Source: Gammaproteobacteria bacterium UBA7310 (GTDB lineage: Bacteria > Pseudomonadota > Gammaproteobacteria > Pseudomonadales > Ketobacteraceae). Taken from it: a stretch of 58,618 nt of DNA. The stretch spans positions 1-58,618 of the forward strand of contig DKQK01000041.1 of the NCBI GenBank assembly GCA_002471665.1, written 5' to 3'. The position numbers and the translations under genes were made by a program. Position 1 is the first letter of the stretch, and each line of letters opens with the position of its first letter. This document shows positions 24,788 to 34,900 of the stretch, one piece after another. The notes beneath the pieces were generated by a model. That model worked only from the letters and a program-made list of their open reading frames with translations, did not search any database and was not told where the DNA came from.

Positions 24788-26965
24788 TTAAAAATCAAAG
24801 GTTACCGAGCCCTGTAAAGTGCGCGGTTCACTCAACACCAGATAACCAAAGCCGGGAAAGCCGCCGGCGGATGTCCAACTGTTGTTATCGGTCAGGTTTT
24901 CCACCGTAAGGCGAAAAGTGGTGAGGGTATCGGCCCACAGTAAGCGCCGGTAGCGTACTCCGGCGTCCAGTCGCCACCAGGCGGGAACCGGTTGCAGATT
25001 GTCGGCATCGGCGTATTGCCGGCCGGTGAACATGGCGTGGCCGGTGAAAGCCAATCCGGGGATGGGGCTGCTCCAGTCCAGGTTTAAATTGTACTGCACC
25101 CGGGGCGCGCCGATAGCGCGCTTGCCGGCTTGGTCCGTGTGCAGAAAGCTGAGGCCGGTTAACAGTTTGAGATCCGGGGTCAGGTTGCCGTAGAGTGACA
25201 TTTCCAAACCCCGGTGTATTTGGTCGTCCAGTTCACGCAGGGCGTTGTTGCTGTCGAAACCCACCATGGGTTTTCTGATTTCATAAACACTGAAAATACC
25301 CGCCAGTTGGTGGCCGAGGTATTTCATTCCCAGCTCAACCTGTTGCGTTTGATAAGGCTTCAATGCTGCTCCGGCGTTGGCAACCGGGTTGCCGTTGTTG
25401 GTGGCCGGGGCGATGTCGCCTTTGGTAAGGCCTTCAATGGCATTGCCGTAGATTATCCACTGTGTCGTCAGTGGATAAACGAATCCCAGCATGGGGGTGG
25501 CTTGTTTCTCATCGTACTCGGAGAGCAGGGTGCCGCTGTTGTAATCGTAGGATAGATCCTCGATTAATTGCTGCCGCCACCCCAGGGTTAATTGCAGACG
25601 GTCATAGAAGGAAATTTCGTCAGCCAGGGCGAAACTGTGGGTATGGATATGCTGGGTGGTGCGGGGTTGATCCAGATTGCCTCCCATAAAACCGAGTGCA
25701 GTGGGTGCGGCTGGATATTGCGGCCGGTAAAGGTTGTCGCTGTAGCCGGAATAGATGGCGAAGGCGTTGCTGGAATCGTTTTTGTAATCGTTGGCAGAAA
25801 GCGTGATGGTGTGGCGCACCGGCCCGCTGTGCAGGCGCAGCCGCAAGCCCAGCTCGCCGGTGTTGACGTGATCCTCATGCACCACTGCGAAGCGATCGGC
25901 AGTGAAGTTACCGGCGCTGTCGACCACGGTGAGGCCGGAGGCAAATACCGAATCTTCCTCTCCCCGTCGTATGCCGTAGGCCAGCCAGGCGGTGAGGGGT
26001 TGGTTGAAATCGTATTCCGCCCGCAGCGTGGCAAAGTGATCCTGCTCTGCGGAACGGGTCCAAGCCGGCGCGATACTGGTATCCGCCGGTGGCGTTTTGG
26101 GAATGTCCAGGCCTGGCGCAATGGTGATACTGGGCTGGGTCTCGTGCAGTTGATGATCCTGATAGCCCACGTCCATGGACACCCGTAATTGCCGGCCCTG
26201 ATAATCCAGGCCCAGGGTCGCCATGTCCAACTGGCGCTGTTCATCTTCCACGGCACTGTCGCCTTCCCGGGCCACGGCGTTTAAGCGTGCCCCGAAAAGT
26301 TTGTCGCGACTGCGGCGGCCGATGTCGGTGGCCACATAGCGTTGGTTGTTGGACAGCACACCAAAACCAACCCGATTGATGTCGGTATGGGTGGCACGCT
26401 TGGGCATAACATTGACAGAACCGCCCAGGCCGGAGGCACTGGGGGCCGCCCCATTCAGAAATGCGTTGGCACCGCGCAGAATCTCCACCCGTTCGATCAG
26501 TTCCGCCGCCAGGTACTGACGGGGCAGAATTCCGTGCAGCCCGTTGTAGGACATGTCATCGGAGAACACCGGCAAGCCCCGTACTTTATACAATTGCTGG
26601 AAGTTACCGAAGCCGCGGGCCACACGCACGGAGGCATCGTATTGCAGGACGTCGCCAACGCTTACGGCTTGTTGGTCGGTGATGAATTCACTGGTGTAAC
26701 TGGTGATGGAAAAAGGAATGTCACCCTGAAACTTTCCCCCCAGTATCCCCAGGCGGGCGCCGCTGGCAATCTGGCCGCCGGGCAGGGGCTGACTTAATCC
26801 CAGTGCCGAGGCATCGGCACTGGGGCTGATCTCAATGGTCATCAGGGTAGCCAGATCCAACTCCAACAGATCGGCTGTGTCCTCGGCGGCGGACGTCACA
26901 ACACCGGGCGCCAACATCACCAGTAATGCACCGATCTGTAATCCCTGTCCCTGGATTCTGCTCAC
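24788..26965 (-). CDS. TonB-dependent siderophore receptor
   Basis: An outer-membrane protein of 725 residues. The N-terminus has a signal peptide (cleavage likely near VTSAAEDT), then a plug domain (SVGDVLQYDASVRVARGFGN, KVRGLPVFSDD, RVEILRGANAFLNGAAPSAS, GGSVNVMPKRAT) and a 22-strand barrel, ending with GSVTFDF, whose terminal Phe is typical of barrel assembly. The plug motifs match siderophore-type receptors. The best start is the GTG at 26965; no better start with a strong ribosome-binding site is visible. No TonB box can be assigned with confidence. It is convergent with the WYL regulator and divergent from the T6SS cluster. Iron control is expected for this family, but I could not find a good Fur box upstream. 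Confidence 0.92.
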   Translation of the reverse strand: MSRIQGQGLQIGALLVMLAPGVVTSAAEDTADLLELDLATLMTIEISPSADASALGLSQPLPGGQIASGARLGILGGKFQGDIPFSITSYTSEFITDQQAVSVGDVLQYDASVRVARGFGNFQQLYKVRGLPVFSDDMSYNGLHGILPRQYLAAELIERVEILRGANAFLNGAAPSASGLGGSVNVMPKRATHTDINRVGFGVLSNNQRYVATDIGRRSRDKLFGARLNAVAREGDSAVEDEQRQLDMATLGLDYQGRQLRVSMDVGYQDHQLHETQPSITIAPGLDIPKTPPADTSIAPAWTRSAEQDHFATLRAEYDFNQPLTAWLAYGIRRGEEDSVFASGLTVVDSAGNFTADRFAVVHEDHVNTGELGLRLRLHSGPVRHTITLSANDYKNDSSNAFAIYSGYSDNLYRPQYPAAPTALGFMGGNLDQPRTTQHIHTHSFALADEISFYDRLQLTLGWRQQLIEDLSYDYNSGTLLSEYDEKQATPMLGFVYPLTTQWIIYGNAIEGLTKGDIAPATNNGNPVANAGAALKPYQTQQVELGMKYLGHQLAGIFSVYEIRKPMVGFDSNNALRELDDQIHRGLEMSLYGNLTPDLKLLTGLSFLHTDQAGKRAIGAPRVQYNLNLDWSSPIPGLAFTGHAMFTGRQYADADNLQPVPAWWRLDAGVRYRRLLWADTLTTFRLTVENLTDNNSWTSAGGFPGFGYLVLSEPRTLQGSVTFDF

Positions 26966-27317
26966 AGCCCGCCTACGTCCGATTTTTCCTAAGGATATCG
27001 ATCATTTAAGGATAGAACAAAATTTACCAGTGAAAATTGAATGCAGGCAGCTAATGCAGGCAGCTTACGCACCCATGATTCATGGGGGCTTGCGGTGTGC
27101 TCAGGCGGGCCAATGGCGTCGGTTTCGGGGCGGTGTGCGAACCAGTGCCGTTTTTGAGGTTAAATAATGGCCGATTTCCGTTTAAAGAACGCATCCTGGG
27201 CGCAGGCGTGGTAAAAAAAAGCCAATTCCGTTATGTTGACATTCATTTATCCACTGGCGGGTCTTACCCTTCATGCCGCCTGCGATATACTGAATAAATT
27301 GTTGTATTAACTGCAGA
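26966..27317. other. gene-free divergent region between receptor and T6SS cluster
   Basis: These 352 bases hold no convincing gene. Possible elements for the T6SS direction are TTGACA at 27236-27241 and TATACT at 27286-27291, but they are 44 bases apart and so do not form one promoter. A run of eight A bases lies near 27212-27220. For the receptor direction no clear promoter or Fur site is visible. Confidence 0.65.
27286..27291 (+). promoter_or_regulatory. candidate -10 box of the T6SS operon
   Basis: TATACT matches the -10 consensus at five of six positions and lies 27 bases before the tagH start codon. The expected -35 position has only a poor match, so an activator or another sigma factor may be needed, or the match is chance. 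Confidence 0.25.
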
Positions 27318-29039
27318 ATGACTATGACGACTTTGCGATTAACCGTGAGCAGCGCGCCACCGGACAGTACGCTGTCCGGGCAGCACATGGATATAGGTGT
27401 GACCGGAGCGACCCTGGGCCGGGCTGCTTCAAACCAATGCGTGCTGCCGGACAGCGAGCGCATTGTGTCCTCCAAGCACGCCAGTATTGCCCATGAGCTT
27501 GGCCAGTATGTGATTACCGACCACAGCACTAATGGTACCTTTATCAATGACAGCCCATCCCCCCTGGGGCCCAACAACACGGCGGTGCTCAAGGAAGGGG
27601 ACAGCGTGGCCATGGGTAAGTACTTATTCACGGTGAAGCTGCTGGCGGAACAAGCGGCAGCCCCACCCAACGCGGGCACCGGCAGTTTCCTGGATGATCT
27701 GGGAGTGCCCGCGCCGGCCGCCGCGCCATCAGCACAATCCGCCCCCGCCGCAGATGCCACCGGCCTGGACGATCTGGACAAGTGGCTGGAGCCGGAGTCC
27801 GCCGCCGCGCCATCGGAACCCCGCTGGGGCGCCTCTAACGTGGTGCAGGCTGATGCCGGTTTCGAGGAAGAAAATGACCCCCTGGCCGCCATTGACCAGG
27901 CACGGCGTTCGGATGACGTGCTGGGTGGTTCCTTTTTGGATGAGGTACCCGCCGAGGATGATCAGGATTGGTGGAAAGGCAGTCAGAAAGACAGTGTAGA
28001 TCCTCTGCACCAGGCCTTCGACGCTCCCCGCCAGCCGCAGACTCCCGCTTTTGATGCGGAGCCCACTCCGGTGCCGGCGCAGCCGGGCAGTGATGCGGAA
28101 CCGCCGGCTTTTGCGGCGGATGACGTACCGGCGGTGGAGGATGCCGATGCTCTGGATGCACTGTTGGGCTTGGATAGTGGTGCCGCCGAGCCGGCGCCTG
28201 ACATGCCAGAGCCAGCTGCTGACATGTCATCCCCCGCCATAGCAGCACAGGACATCGTGCCGGAACGCACTGAACCGCCTGTGCCGGATCAGCCCGACGT
28301 TCAAGCAGAACCCGCAGCCCTGCAGCGGGAAGCGGCACCCGTTGCAAAGGCGCAGCAACCGGCCGCCCAAGAAGCATCTGGCAGTTCCGGCCACGGCGCA
28401 GGGGCAGCCACCCCGGCGGACACCGCCCCCCGCGAAGCTGGTGCGAGCCAGGGCGACATCGCCCCGGTGTTGGCGCAGTTGCTGGAGCTGGGTAATCTGG
28501 ACCAGAAACAACTGGATGCGCTGACCCCGGAAGTGGTCTCCGTGCTGCAAGTGACCATCAGCCATTTACTGGAGTTGTTGCGCGCCCGCAGCAGCATCAA
28601 GAACGAGCTGCGCCTGGATCGCACCATGATCCAGCCGGTGGAGAACAACCCGCTGAAATTCGCGCTCACCGAGAAGGATGCATTACGTTACCTGTTTGGC
28701 GAACACTCAGGGGCTTACATGTCCGGCAGCAAAGCGGTGAAGGAAGCGTTCAACGATGTGGCCGGTCATCAGATGGCCTTGCTGGCGGGCATGCGCAGTG
28801 CCTATGAGAAGATGTTGCACAAGTTTTCACCGCAAGCACTGGAGACCCGATTTGGGGAGGCGGCCACAAAAGGTCTGCTCAGCAGTAAAAAAGCGCGCCT
28901 CTGGGATGCCTATGTGGAATACTTTGATAAACTTCAACAAGATCCCGAGACAAGCTTCAATCGTCTTTTTGGCGAGGAGTTTGCAAGTGCATACGAAACC
29001 CAAGTGGACGACATCAAATCCAGCAAGTCGGATCGCTGA
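27318..29039 (+). CDS. tagH: T6SS-associated FHA protein TagH
   Basis: A protein of 573 residues. Residues 1-105 form a forkhead-associated domain with the conserved residues in TLGRAASNQCVLPD, SSKHASIAHE and DHSTNGTFIND; it reads phosphothreonine. Residues about 125-390 are a long disordered linker rich in Pro, Ala, Glu and Asp. The last 180 residues (from APVLAQLLELGNLDQKQLDA onward) match the TagH C-terminal domain, including LRLDRTMIQPVENNPLKFAL, common to these proteins. TagH acts in threonine-phosphorylation control of T6SS assembly in other bacteria. No PpkA kinase or PppA phosphatase gene lies in the window, so if it works in that way its partners are elsewhere. It is the first gene of the rightward cluster. 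Confidence 0.93.
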   Translation: MTMTTLRLTVSSAPPDSTLSGQHMDIGVTGATLGRAASNQCVLPDSERIVSSKHASIAHELGQYVITDHSTNGTFINDSPSPLGPNNTAVLKEGDSVAMGKYLFTVKLLAEQAAAPPNAGTGSFLDDLGVPAPAAAPSAQSAPAADATGLDDLDKWLEPESAAAPSEPRWGASNVVQADAGFEEENDPLAAIDQARRSDDVLGGSFLDEVPAEDDQDWWKGSQKDSVDPLHQAFDAPRQPQTPAFDAEPTPVPAQPGSDAEPPAFAADDVPAVEDADALDALLGLDSGAAEPAPDMPEPAADMSSPAIAAQDIVPERTEPPVPDQPDVQAEPAALQREAAPVAKAQQPAAQEASGSSGHGAGAATPADTAPREAGASQGDIAPVLAQLLELGNLDQKQLDALTPEVVSVLQVTISHLLELLRARSSIKNELRLDRTMIQPVENNPLKFALTEKDALRYLFGEHSGAYMSGSKAVKEAFNDVAGHQMALLAGMRSAYEKMLHKFSPQALETRFGEAATKGLLSSKKARLWDAYVEYFDKLQQDPETSFNRLFGEEFASAYETQVDDIKSSKSDR

Positions 29040-29093
29040 TGTGTCAGGTACCCTTGGCCACCATTCACCCTAACCAAAATTAAGACTGATAAC

Positions 29094-29576
29094 ATGAAGA
29101 TGCCGCTTCGCCACCTTTTGCAGATTACTGTTTCCCTAGTTCTGGTGTTCACCCTGACCGCTTGTGGTACGACCCGCAAGGTGCTCAATCTGGAAACCAC
29201 CGCCGAGTTCAAGCTGGTGGCCAGTCAGGATGTCAACCCCACCACCGCCGGCCGTGCCGCTCCTCTGGTAGTGCAGGTCATCACTCTGCGCGACGCCCGC
29301 CAGTTCAAGCAGGAGGATTTCCTCAATCTGTTTGAAGATCCCCAGGGGCGACTGGGCAATGACCTGATCGAGATCACCCGGTTGAAGGAGCTGGCCCCGG
29401 GGGAAAGCCGCACCGAAACCTTTAACCTGACACCGGAAGTCAAGTTCATCGGCATCCTGGGGGAATACATTCAGTATGAGGATGCCCAGGCCAAGGCAGT
29501 GATTGCCATTGAGCCGCACGCCACCAACAAGGCCCGCATCAGTCTTGAAAAGCTTAAAGTCAATATTGAAGACTGA
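29094..29576 (+). CDS. tssJ: T6SS outer-membrane lipoprotein TssJ
   Basis: A lipoprotein of 160 residues. The signal peptide ends in the lipobox LTAC with Cys24 as the lipidated residue. The mature part is a small beta sandwich typical of TssJ: AAPLVVQVITLRDARQF, FLNLFEDPQGRLGNDL, ELAPGESRTETFNL and VKFIGILGEYIQYEDAQAKA. TssJ sits in the outer membrane and anchors TssM. The gene follows tagH after 54 bases and precedes tssK, a standard order for the membrane complex and its link to the baseplate. Confidence 0.94.
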   Translation: MKMPLRHLLQITVSLVLVFTLTACGTTRKVLNLETTAEFKLVASQDVNPTTAGRAAPLVVQVITLRDARQFKQEDFLNLFEDPQGRLGNDLIEITRLKELAPGESRTETFNLTPEVKFIGILGEYIQYEDAQAKAVIAIEPHATNKARISLEKLKVNIED

Positions 29577-29672
29577 CCACACGGAAAAATGAGGCTCACG
29601 ACTATCTGGATGGATGCGGAAGGAGAAGGCAGCCGGTTCCGATAAGTGAGCGAGCTCGAAGGGGAGCCCGCA

Positions 29673-31007
29673 ATGACAATCAGTAATAAAGTGGTCTGGT
29701 CCGAAGGGTTGTTTCTGCGCCCTCAGCATTTTCAGCAACAGGACCGCTATTTTGAACGCTATATAGATGGCCGTTGCGAAGCCATCGGCGGCTATCTGTG
29801 GGGGCTGCTGGATATTACCCTGGATACGGAACTGCTCAAATTGGGCAAGGTGGGTATCAGTCAGGCCCGCGGCGTGTTTCCGGATGGCAGCCCGTTCAGT
29901 TTCCCTGATGCGGATGCCCTGCCTCCGGTGTTGAGCGTACCGGAAAACACCACCAACGAGATGGTGTATCTGTGCCTGCCGTTACGGCGAACCGGTGCCA
30001 TGGAAATCGCCCAGGAGCACGGCCAGACCACCCTGGCGCGACACAACAGTATTGAAATCGAAGTGCGTAACAATGTGGGTGAACAGGGTGAACCCACGGA
30101 CATCGATGTGGGTCAGCTCAATGCCATGCTCAAGTTGGGGTCGGAGGATCTCAGTGGTTACGCCAAGGTGGGTATTGCCCGAATCCAGGAGTATATTGCC
30201 GACAAGGCGGTGGTGTTGGATACCGCGTACATACCACCGATGCTGGATTGCTTGAAATCCCAGGTGATCAACAGCCACCTGACGGAAATTCATGGCTTGA
30301 TCCATCATCGTGCGGAAGCACTCAGTGGCCGGCTGGCGGACAGCGGGCGTGCGGGTTCGGCCGAGATCGCTGATTACCTGCTGTTGCAGGCGTTGAACCG
30401 TATGGAACCGCTGATTGCCCACATCAGCACCATCAACCAACTGCATCCCTTGGCCTGCTTTACCGAGCTGGTGCAGATGGCCGGTGAACTGGCGACCTTT
30501 ACCACGCGCAATAAGCGCCCACCTGAGTTTCCCCGTTATCAGCATGAAGAGCTGCAGCAGATATTTGATCCGGTGGTGTTGAGTCTGCGTCAGTGCCTGA
30601 GTACCGTACTGGAACAGACCGCGGTGTCGCTGGAGTTGACCGAGCGTAAATACGGTATCCACGTTGCGCCTATCTCGGATCATTCCATTATCGGCAAAGC
30701 CACCATTGTGCTGGCGGTAAAAGCGGATGTACCCGGCAATCAACTGCGTACTGCGTTCCCGGCCCAGGTAAAAATAGCGCCGGTGGAACGGATTCGCGAG
30801 TTCATCAGTGCCCAGTTACCCGGCATCGGTTTGCAGGCACTGCCGGTGGCCCCCAGACAGATACCCTATCACGCGGGCTTCACCTACTTTGAGCTGGACC
30901 GGGCCAGTGACCTGTGGAAGATGATGCAGTCTTCCGGCGGTTTTGCCATTCATCTGGGGGGCAACTTCCCCGGTCTGACCATGGAACTGTGGACCATTCG
31001 GGATTAA
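29673..31007 (+). CDS. tssK: T6SS baseplate protein TssK
   Basis: A protein of 444 residues. The ATG at 29673 is chosen because AAGGGGAG lies just upstream and because TssK proteins begin with the motif found here, KVVWSEGLFLRPQHFQQQDR (residues 5-24). The remainder matches the three-part TssK layout: shoulder, neck, and the C-terminal head that binds the membrane complex (last part PYHAGFTYFELDRASDLWKM). TssK links the wedge proteins TssF and TssG to TssL/TssM. It lies 15 bases before tssL. Confidence 0.95.
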   Translation: MTISNKVVWSEGLFLRPQHFQQQDRYFERYIDGRCEAIGGYLWGLLDITLDTELLKLGKVGISQARGVFPDGSPFSFPDADALPPVLSVPENTTNEMVYLCLPLRRTGAMEIAQEHGQTTLARHNSIEIEVRNNVGEQGEPTDIDVGQLNAMLKLGSEDLSGYAKVGIARIQEYIADKAVVLDTAYIPPMLDCLKSQVINSHLTEIHGLIHHRAEALSGRLADSGRAGSAEIADYLLLQALNRMEPLIAHISTINQLHPLACFTELVQMAGELATFTTRNKRPPEFPRYQHEELQQIFDPVVLSLRQCLSTVLEQTAVSLELTERKYGIHVAPISDHSIIGKATIVLAVKADVPGNQLRTAFPAQVKIAPVERIREFISAQLPGIGLQALPVAPRQIPYHAGFTYFELDRASDLWKMMQSSGGFAIHLGGNFPGLTMELWTIRD

Positions 31008-31022
31008 CAACGGGAGCCACTG

Positions 31023-31913
31023 ATGAGCAACGACGACGATAAAACCATATTCACTCCGGGCCAGCGGCAACCGTCCCAGGAAAGTTCCGAAAGCACCGTA
31101 TTCATTCCCAAGCCCGGGGCGCAGCGCAGCGTGCCCGCGCCCAACGCCGGGCAGCCGGCAGCCCCTGGCCCGGCACCGGCGATGATGGCGGCGGAGCTCA
31201 TGCAGGTGGAGCGGGGGTTGAATCCGGTGATCAGTGCGGCGTCTACCCTGCTGGCGGTGGCCAATAAACTGCGCAACACACCGCAACACAGTGATGTGGC
31301 CGGTTTGCATCGCAACCTGGTGGAAGAGATCAAACTGTTCGACAGCAAGCTGAAAAGCCAGAACACCCGCACAGAGATCGCGTTGGCTTCCCGCTATCAG
31401 ATCTGTGCCGCCCTGGATGAGGCGGTGATGAATACACCCTGGGGTGCCCAGGCGGGCTGGGCGCAACGGTCTTTATTGAGCCTGTTTCACAAGGAAACCG
31501 CCGGCGGTGAGAAATTCTTTGCCATCCTGGCCAAAATGATGGAAGCCCCCAGTTCCAACCTGGACATCATCGAGCTGGATTATTTGCTGCTGAGCCTGGG
31601 CTTTGAAGGCAAATTCCGCATTGATCCCCGCGGCCGGGATCAGCTGGAAACCCTGCGCGACAACCTCTACCACACCATCGAAAAACTGCGGGGCGAGTTT
31701 GCCCCGGATCTGTCCCCCAATGTGGCCACCACGGTGAAAAGCAAACGCAGCCTGATGGAATTTATTCCGTTATGGGTGGTGAGCGCCGTGGTATTGGCGT
31801 TGATTCTGGTGGTCTACAGCGGGTTTCGTATTTGGATATTCCAGGCCACCGAGCCCACGGCGACACAGCTGGAAACCTTGAGCACCGAGATCTTAAAAAC
31901 GGATGGGCAATAG
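31023..31913 (+). CDS. tssL: T6SS inner-membrane protein TssL (DotU/IcmH family)
   Basis: A protein of 296 residues. The first about 55 residues are a disordered Pro/Gln/Ser-rich tail. The cytoplasmic hook domain follows (VISAASTLLAVANKLRNTPQ, YQICAALDEAVMNTPWG and SLLSLFHKETAGGEKFF are family motifs). One membrane segment is near residues 247-271 (LWVVSAVVLALILVVYSGF) and the C-terminus is short, so there is no fused peptidoglycan-binding OmpA domain. TssL pairs with TssM in the inner membrane and receives the baseplate through TssK. It ends 30 bases before the ATG of tssM. Confidence 0.95.
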   Translation: MSNDDDKTIFTPGQRQPSQESSESTVFIPKPGAQRSVPAPNAGQPAAPGPAPAMMAAELMQVERGLNPVISAASTLLAVANKLRNTPQHSDVAGLHRNLVEEIKLFDSKLKSQNTRTEIALASRYQICAALDEAVMNTPWGAQAGWAQRSLLSLFHKETAGGEKFFAILAKMMEAPSSNLDIIELDYLLLSLGFEGKFRIDPRGRDQLETLRDNLYHTIEKLRGEFAPDLSPNVATTVKSKRSLMEFIPLWVVSAVVLALILVVYSGFRIWIFQATEPTATQLETLSTEILKTDGQ

Positions 31914-31943
31914 GCATCGACACTCCTGTTATTGGAATCGTTC

Positions 31944-34900
31944 ATGAAACGCGTAATAAGCATACTAACAAATAAAATTTTTCTGGGGTTGCTGGGCGTT
32001 ATCGCGCTCTCATTGGTGATCTGGTTCGGTGCTGATTTTGTCAAATTCGGCGAAGACAACGACACCCTGTCCACCACCGCGCGGCTGTTTCTGATGCTCA
32101 GTGTGCTGCTGATCTGGTTGTTGGCGCAGCTGTTGGTTATGTGGCTGTCCCATCGCAAGAACAGCAGTATGTTAAAAGAGATCGAAGCCGATCAGGTGGA
32201 CCAGGATGCGGTACGCGCCGGTGAAGAAGTGGCGGCACTGAACCAACGCTTCAGTGAAGGCATGGACATTCTGAAGCGTGCCAAGTTTGATACCGGCAAA
32301 GGCAAAGTGGCGTTGTATCAATTGCCCTGGTACATCATTATCGGCCCGCCGGGCTCCGGTAAAACCACCGCGTTGGTGAATTCCGGCCTTGAGTTTCCAT
32401 TGGCGGATACGCACGGTAAAAATGCATTGGGTGGGGTCGGCGGCACCCGTAACTGCGACTGGTGGTTTACCAACGAAGCGGTGATGATCGATACCGCCGG
32501 CCGCTTTACCACCCAGGACAGCCACAAGACCGTGGACAGTTCCGCCTGGCAGGGCTTTCTTAACCTGTTAAAGAAACACCGGCCCCGGCGCCCCATCAAC
32601 GGGGCTCTGATTGCCATCAGCGTACAGGATCTGCTGACCCAGCAACCGGCCCAACGCAGTTACAATGCCAAGTTGATTCGTGAACGGATTGATGAGCTGC
32701 AGAAAAGTTTTGGTGTCAGGTTTCCCATCTACGTGATGCTGACCAAGTGCGATCTGGTGGCGGGCTTCACCGAATTTTTTGCCAACCTGACCCAGCCGGA
32801 GCGCCAGCAAATCTGGGGTACCACGTTTAACATTGAATCCACTCAACAGTTGAACAGTTTACCCAGTGAACTGGATCAGTTGATTGGCCGCCTGAATGAT
32901 CGTGTGTTGTGGCGCGTGCACAATGAACGGGATCCGGCCAAACGGGCATTGATACAGGCCTTTCCCCAGCAGATGGAAAATCTGAAACCGCTGCTGGTGG
33001 AATTCATGAGCGAGGCATTTGCCGCCAACCGCTTCAGTGAGCAGCCGTTGCTGCGGGGCGTGTATTTCTGCAGTGGTACCCAGGAAGGAACACCCATTGA
33101 TCGCATGATGTCAGCGGTTTCGTCCAATTTTGGCTTAAGCCGTGATGCTATGCGCAATCAAAGCGGATCCGGTAAGAGCTTTTTCATCAACCGCCTGTTC
33201 CGTGACGTGGTGTTTCCGGAAGAAGAACTGGTAGGCAGTAACAAGAAACTGGAAACCAGTTTGTTGTGGTTGCGACGTGGTTATTTTGCGGTGCTGACGC
33301 TGGTTTTTGTGGTGTTGATCGGCGTCTGGTCGGTTACCCTCAGCCGCAATAATGAATACATGGCCCAGGTCAATCAGTTAATTGCCCAGTATCAATCGGA
33401 GCAGAGCAAACTGGGCCAGTTCGATCAGGATCCGGTGAACACGCTGCCGGTACTGGCGCCGTTGTACAACGCCTCGCGGGTTTACAATCAGGAAGATCAT
33501 CCCTGGCTCAGCAGCGTGGGCCTGTACGATGGTTCGGTGGACGAGGCTGCAGATGCGTTGTATCTGAACGCCCTGCGCAAGGATTTTCTGCCGCGTTTCC
33601 AGTACTACCTGGAGCAGCGGCTGCAAAGCATGAACCCCACCCATCCTGAGTTGATCGATACCTTCCGCGCCTATCTGATGTTGGCGGACACCGAGCATCT
33701 GGAGCCGGCGGTGATTCGCGATTGGGCCCAGGATCAGTGGCAGCAGCGCTTGCCCGGTGAGGCCGGCAAGCAGGCCGAACTGAATGAGCATTTGAATGTA
33801 TTGTTGCGTAAAGGTTTCGGCAGCGTGCAATTGAATCAGGCGGTGGTGGACAGCACCCGCTTTAAGCTGAAACAGATTCCGGCGGCCCAGCGTCTCTACA
33901 GTCAGATTCGTTCCGGCAATCTGGGTCAGGAGCAGCTGGATATCTATTCCCAGATCGGTGGCAAGTCCGCTGCCATTTTCGGTTATGGGCAGTCATCCGG
34001 TGCATTGCAGATGTCGGCGTTGTACAGTAAGCCCGGCTTCAAGTCGCTGGATTTCAGCGTCAAGTCACCCTTGCTGCAGCAGCTGGAGCGGGATCGCTGG
34101 ATCTTCGGTGATGAAGAGGTGGATGACTTCACCGAAGCGGATAAAGAAAAGTTGGCGCAGGAACTGAAAAACCTGTATCTGAACGACTACAGTAGCCAGT
34201 GGCAGAGCCTGCTCAATGAATTGCACATTGCCAAATTCACCGATATGACCAGCGCCACCGCCACCCTCAAGCAAATGGCGGATCCGGTGTATTCTCCCCT
34301 GGTGGCCATCCTGAGGGTGACCAAGGAGAACACCGCACTGACTCCGGGTTGGCCTCAGCCCACGTTGCTGCCGGGTACGTCGGCGGCAACAGCGGGCGCG
34401 GCAGAAGCGATTATCGGCAAGGTGGTAAAACCCACATCGGTGGATGTGGCGTTTCGTGATATCAACCAGCTGACCACCCAGAGTGAACAGCAACCGGCGG
34501 CGGTGAATGACGTGTTGGCCGGCATCAAGGAGCTCCACGGTTACCTCAACAACATGGCGGTGTCCCCTAATCCCAATGAAGCGGCGTTTGCCGCGGCCAA
34601 GGCCCGCTACAGCACCAACAGTGCCGACCCCATTCGCAAACTGCGAATTCTGGCCACCAATGCGCCGAAGCCGGTGAGCGATTGGCTGAACGAGATGGCC
34701 GATCACAGTTGGGGTGTGATTTTACAGGGCACCAAAGCCCACTTGGACACTGCCTGGAATCAACAGGTGTATTCCGTGTACGAGCGTACGCTTGGCAGCC
34801 GTTATCCGCTGCGTAAGGTGCGGGCGGAAGCCACCGTGGATGACTTCAATCAGTTCCTGGCGCCCGGCGGGGTGGAAGCGGCGTTTGTGCAGGCCAACGT

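Noticed and set aside
26990..27020. AT-rich sequence near the receptor start as a Fur box
   Set aside because: Alignment to the 19-base Fur consensus gives too few matches; only a partial AATGAT element is present.
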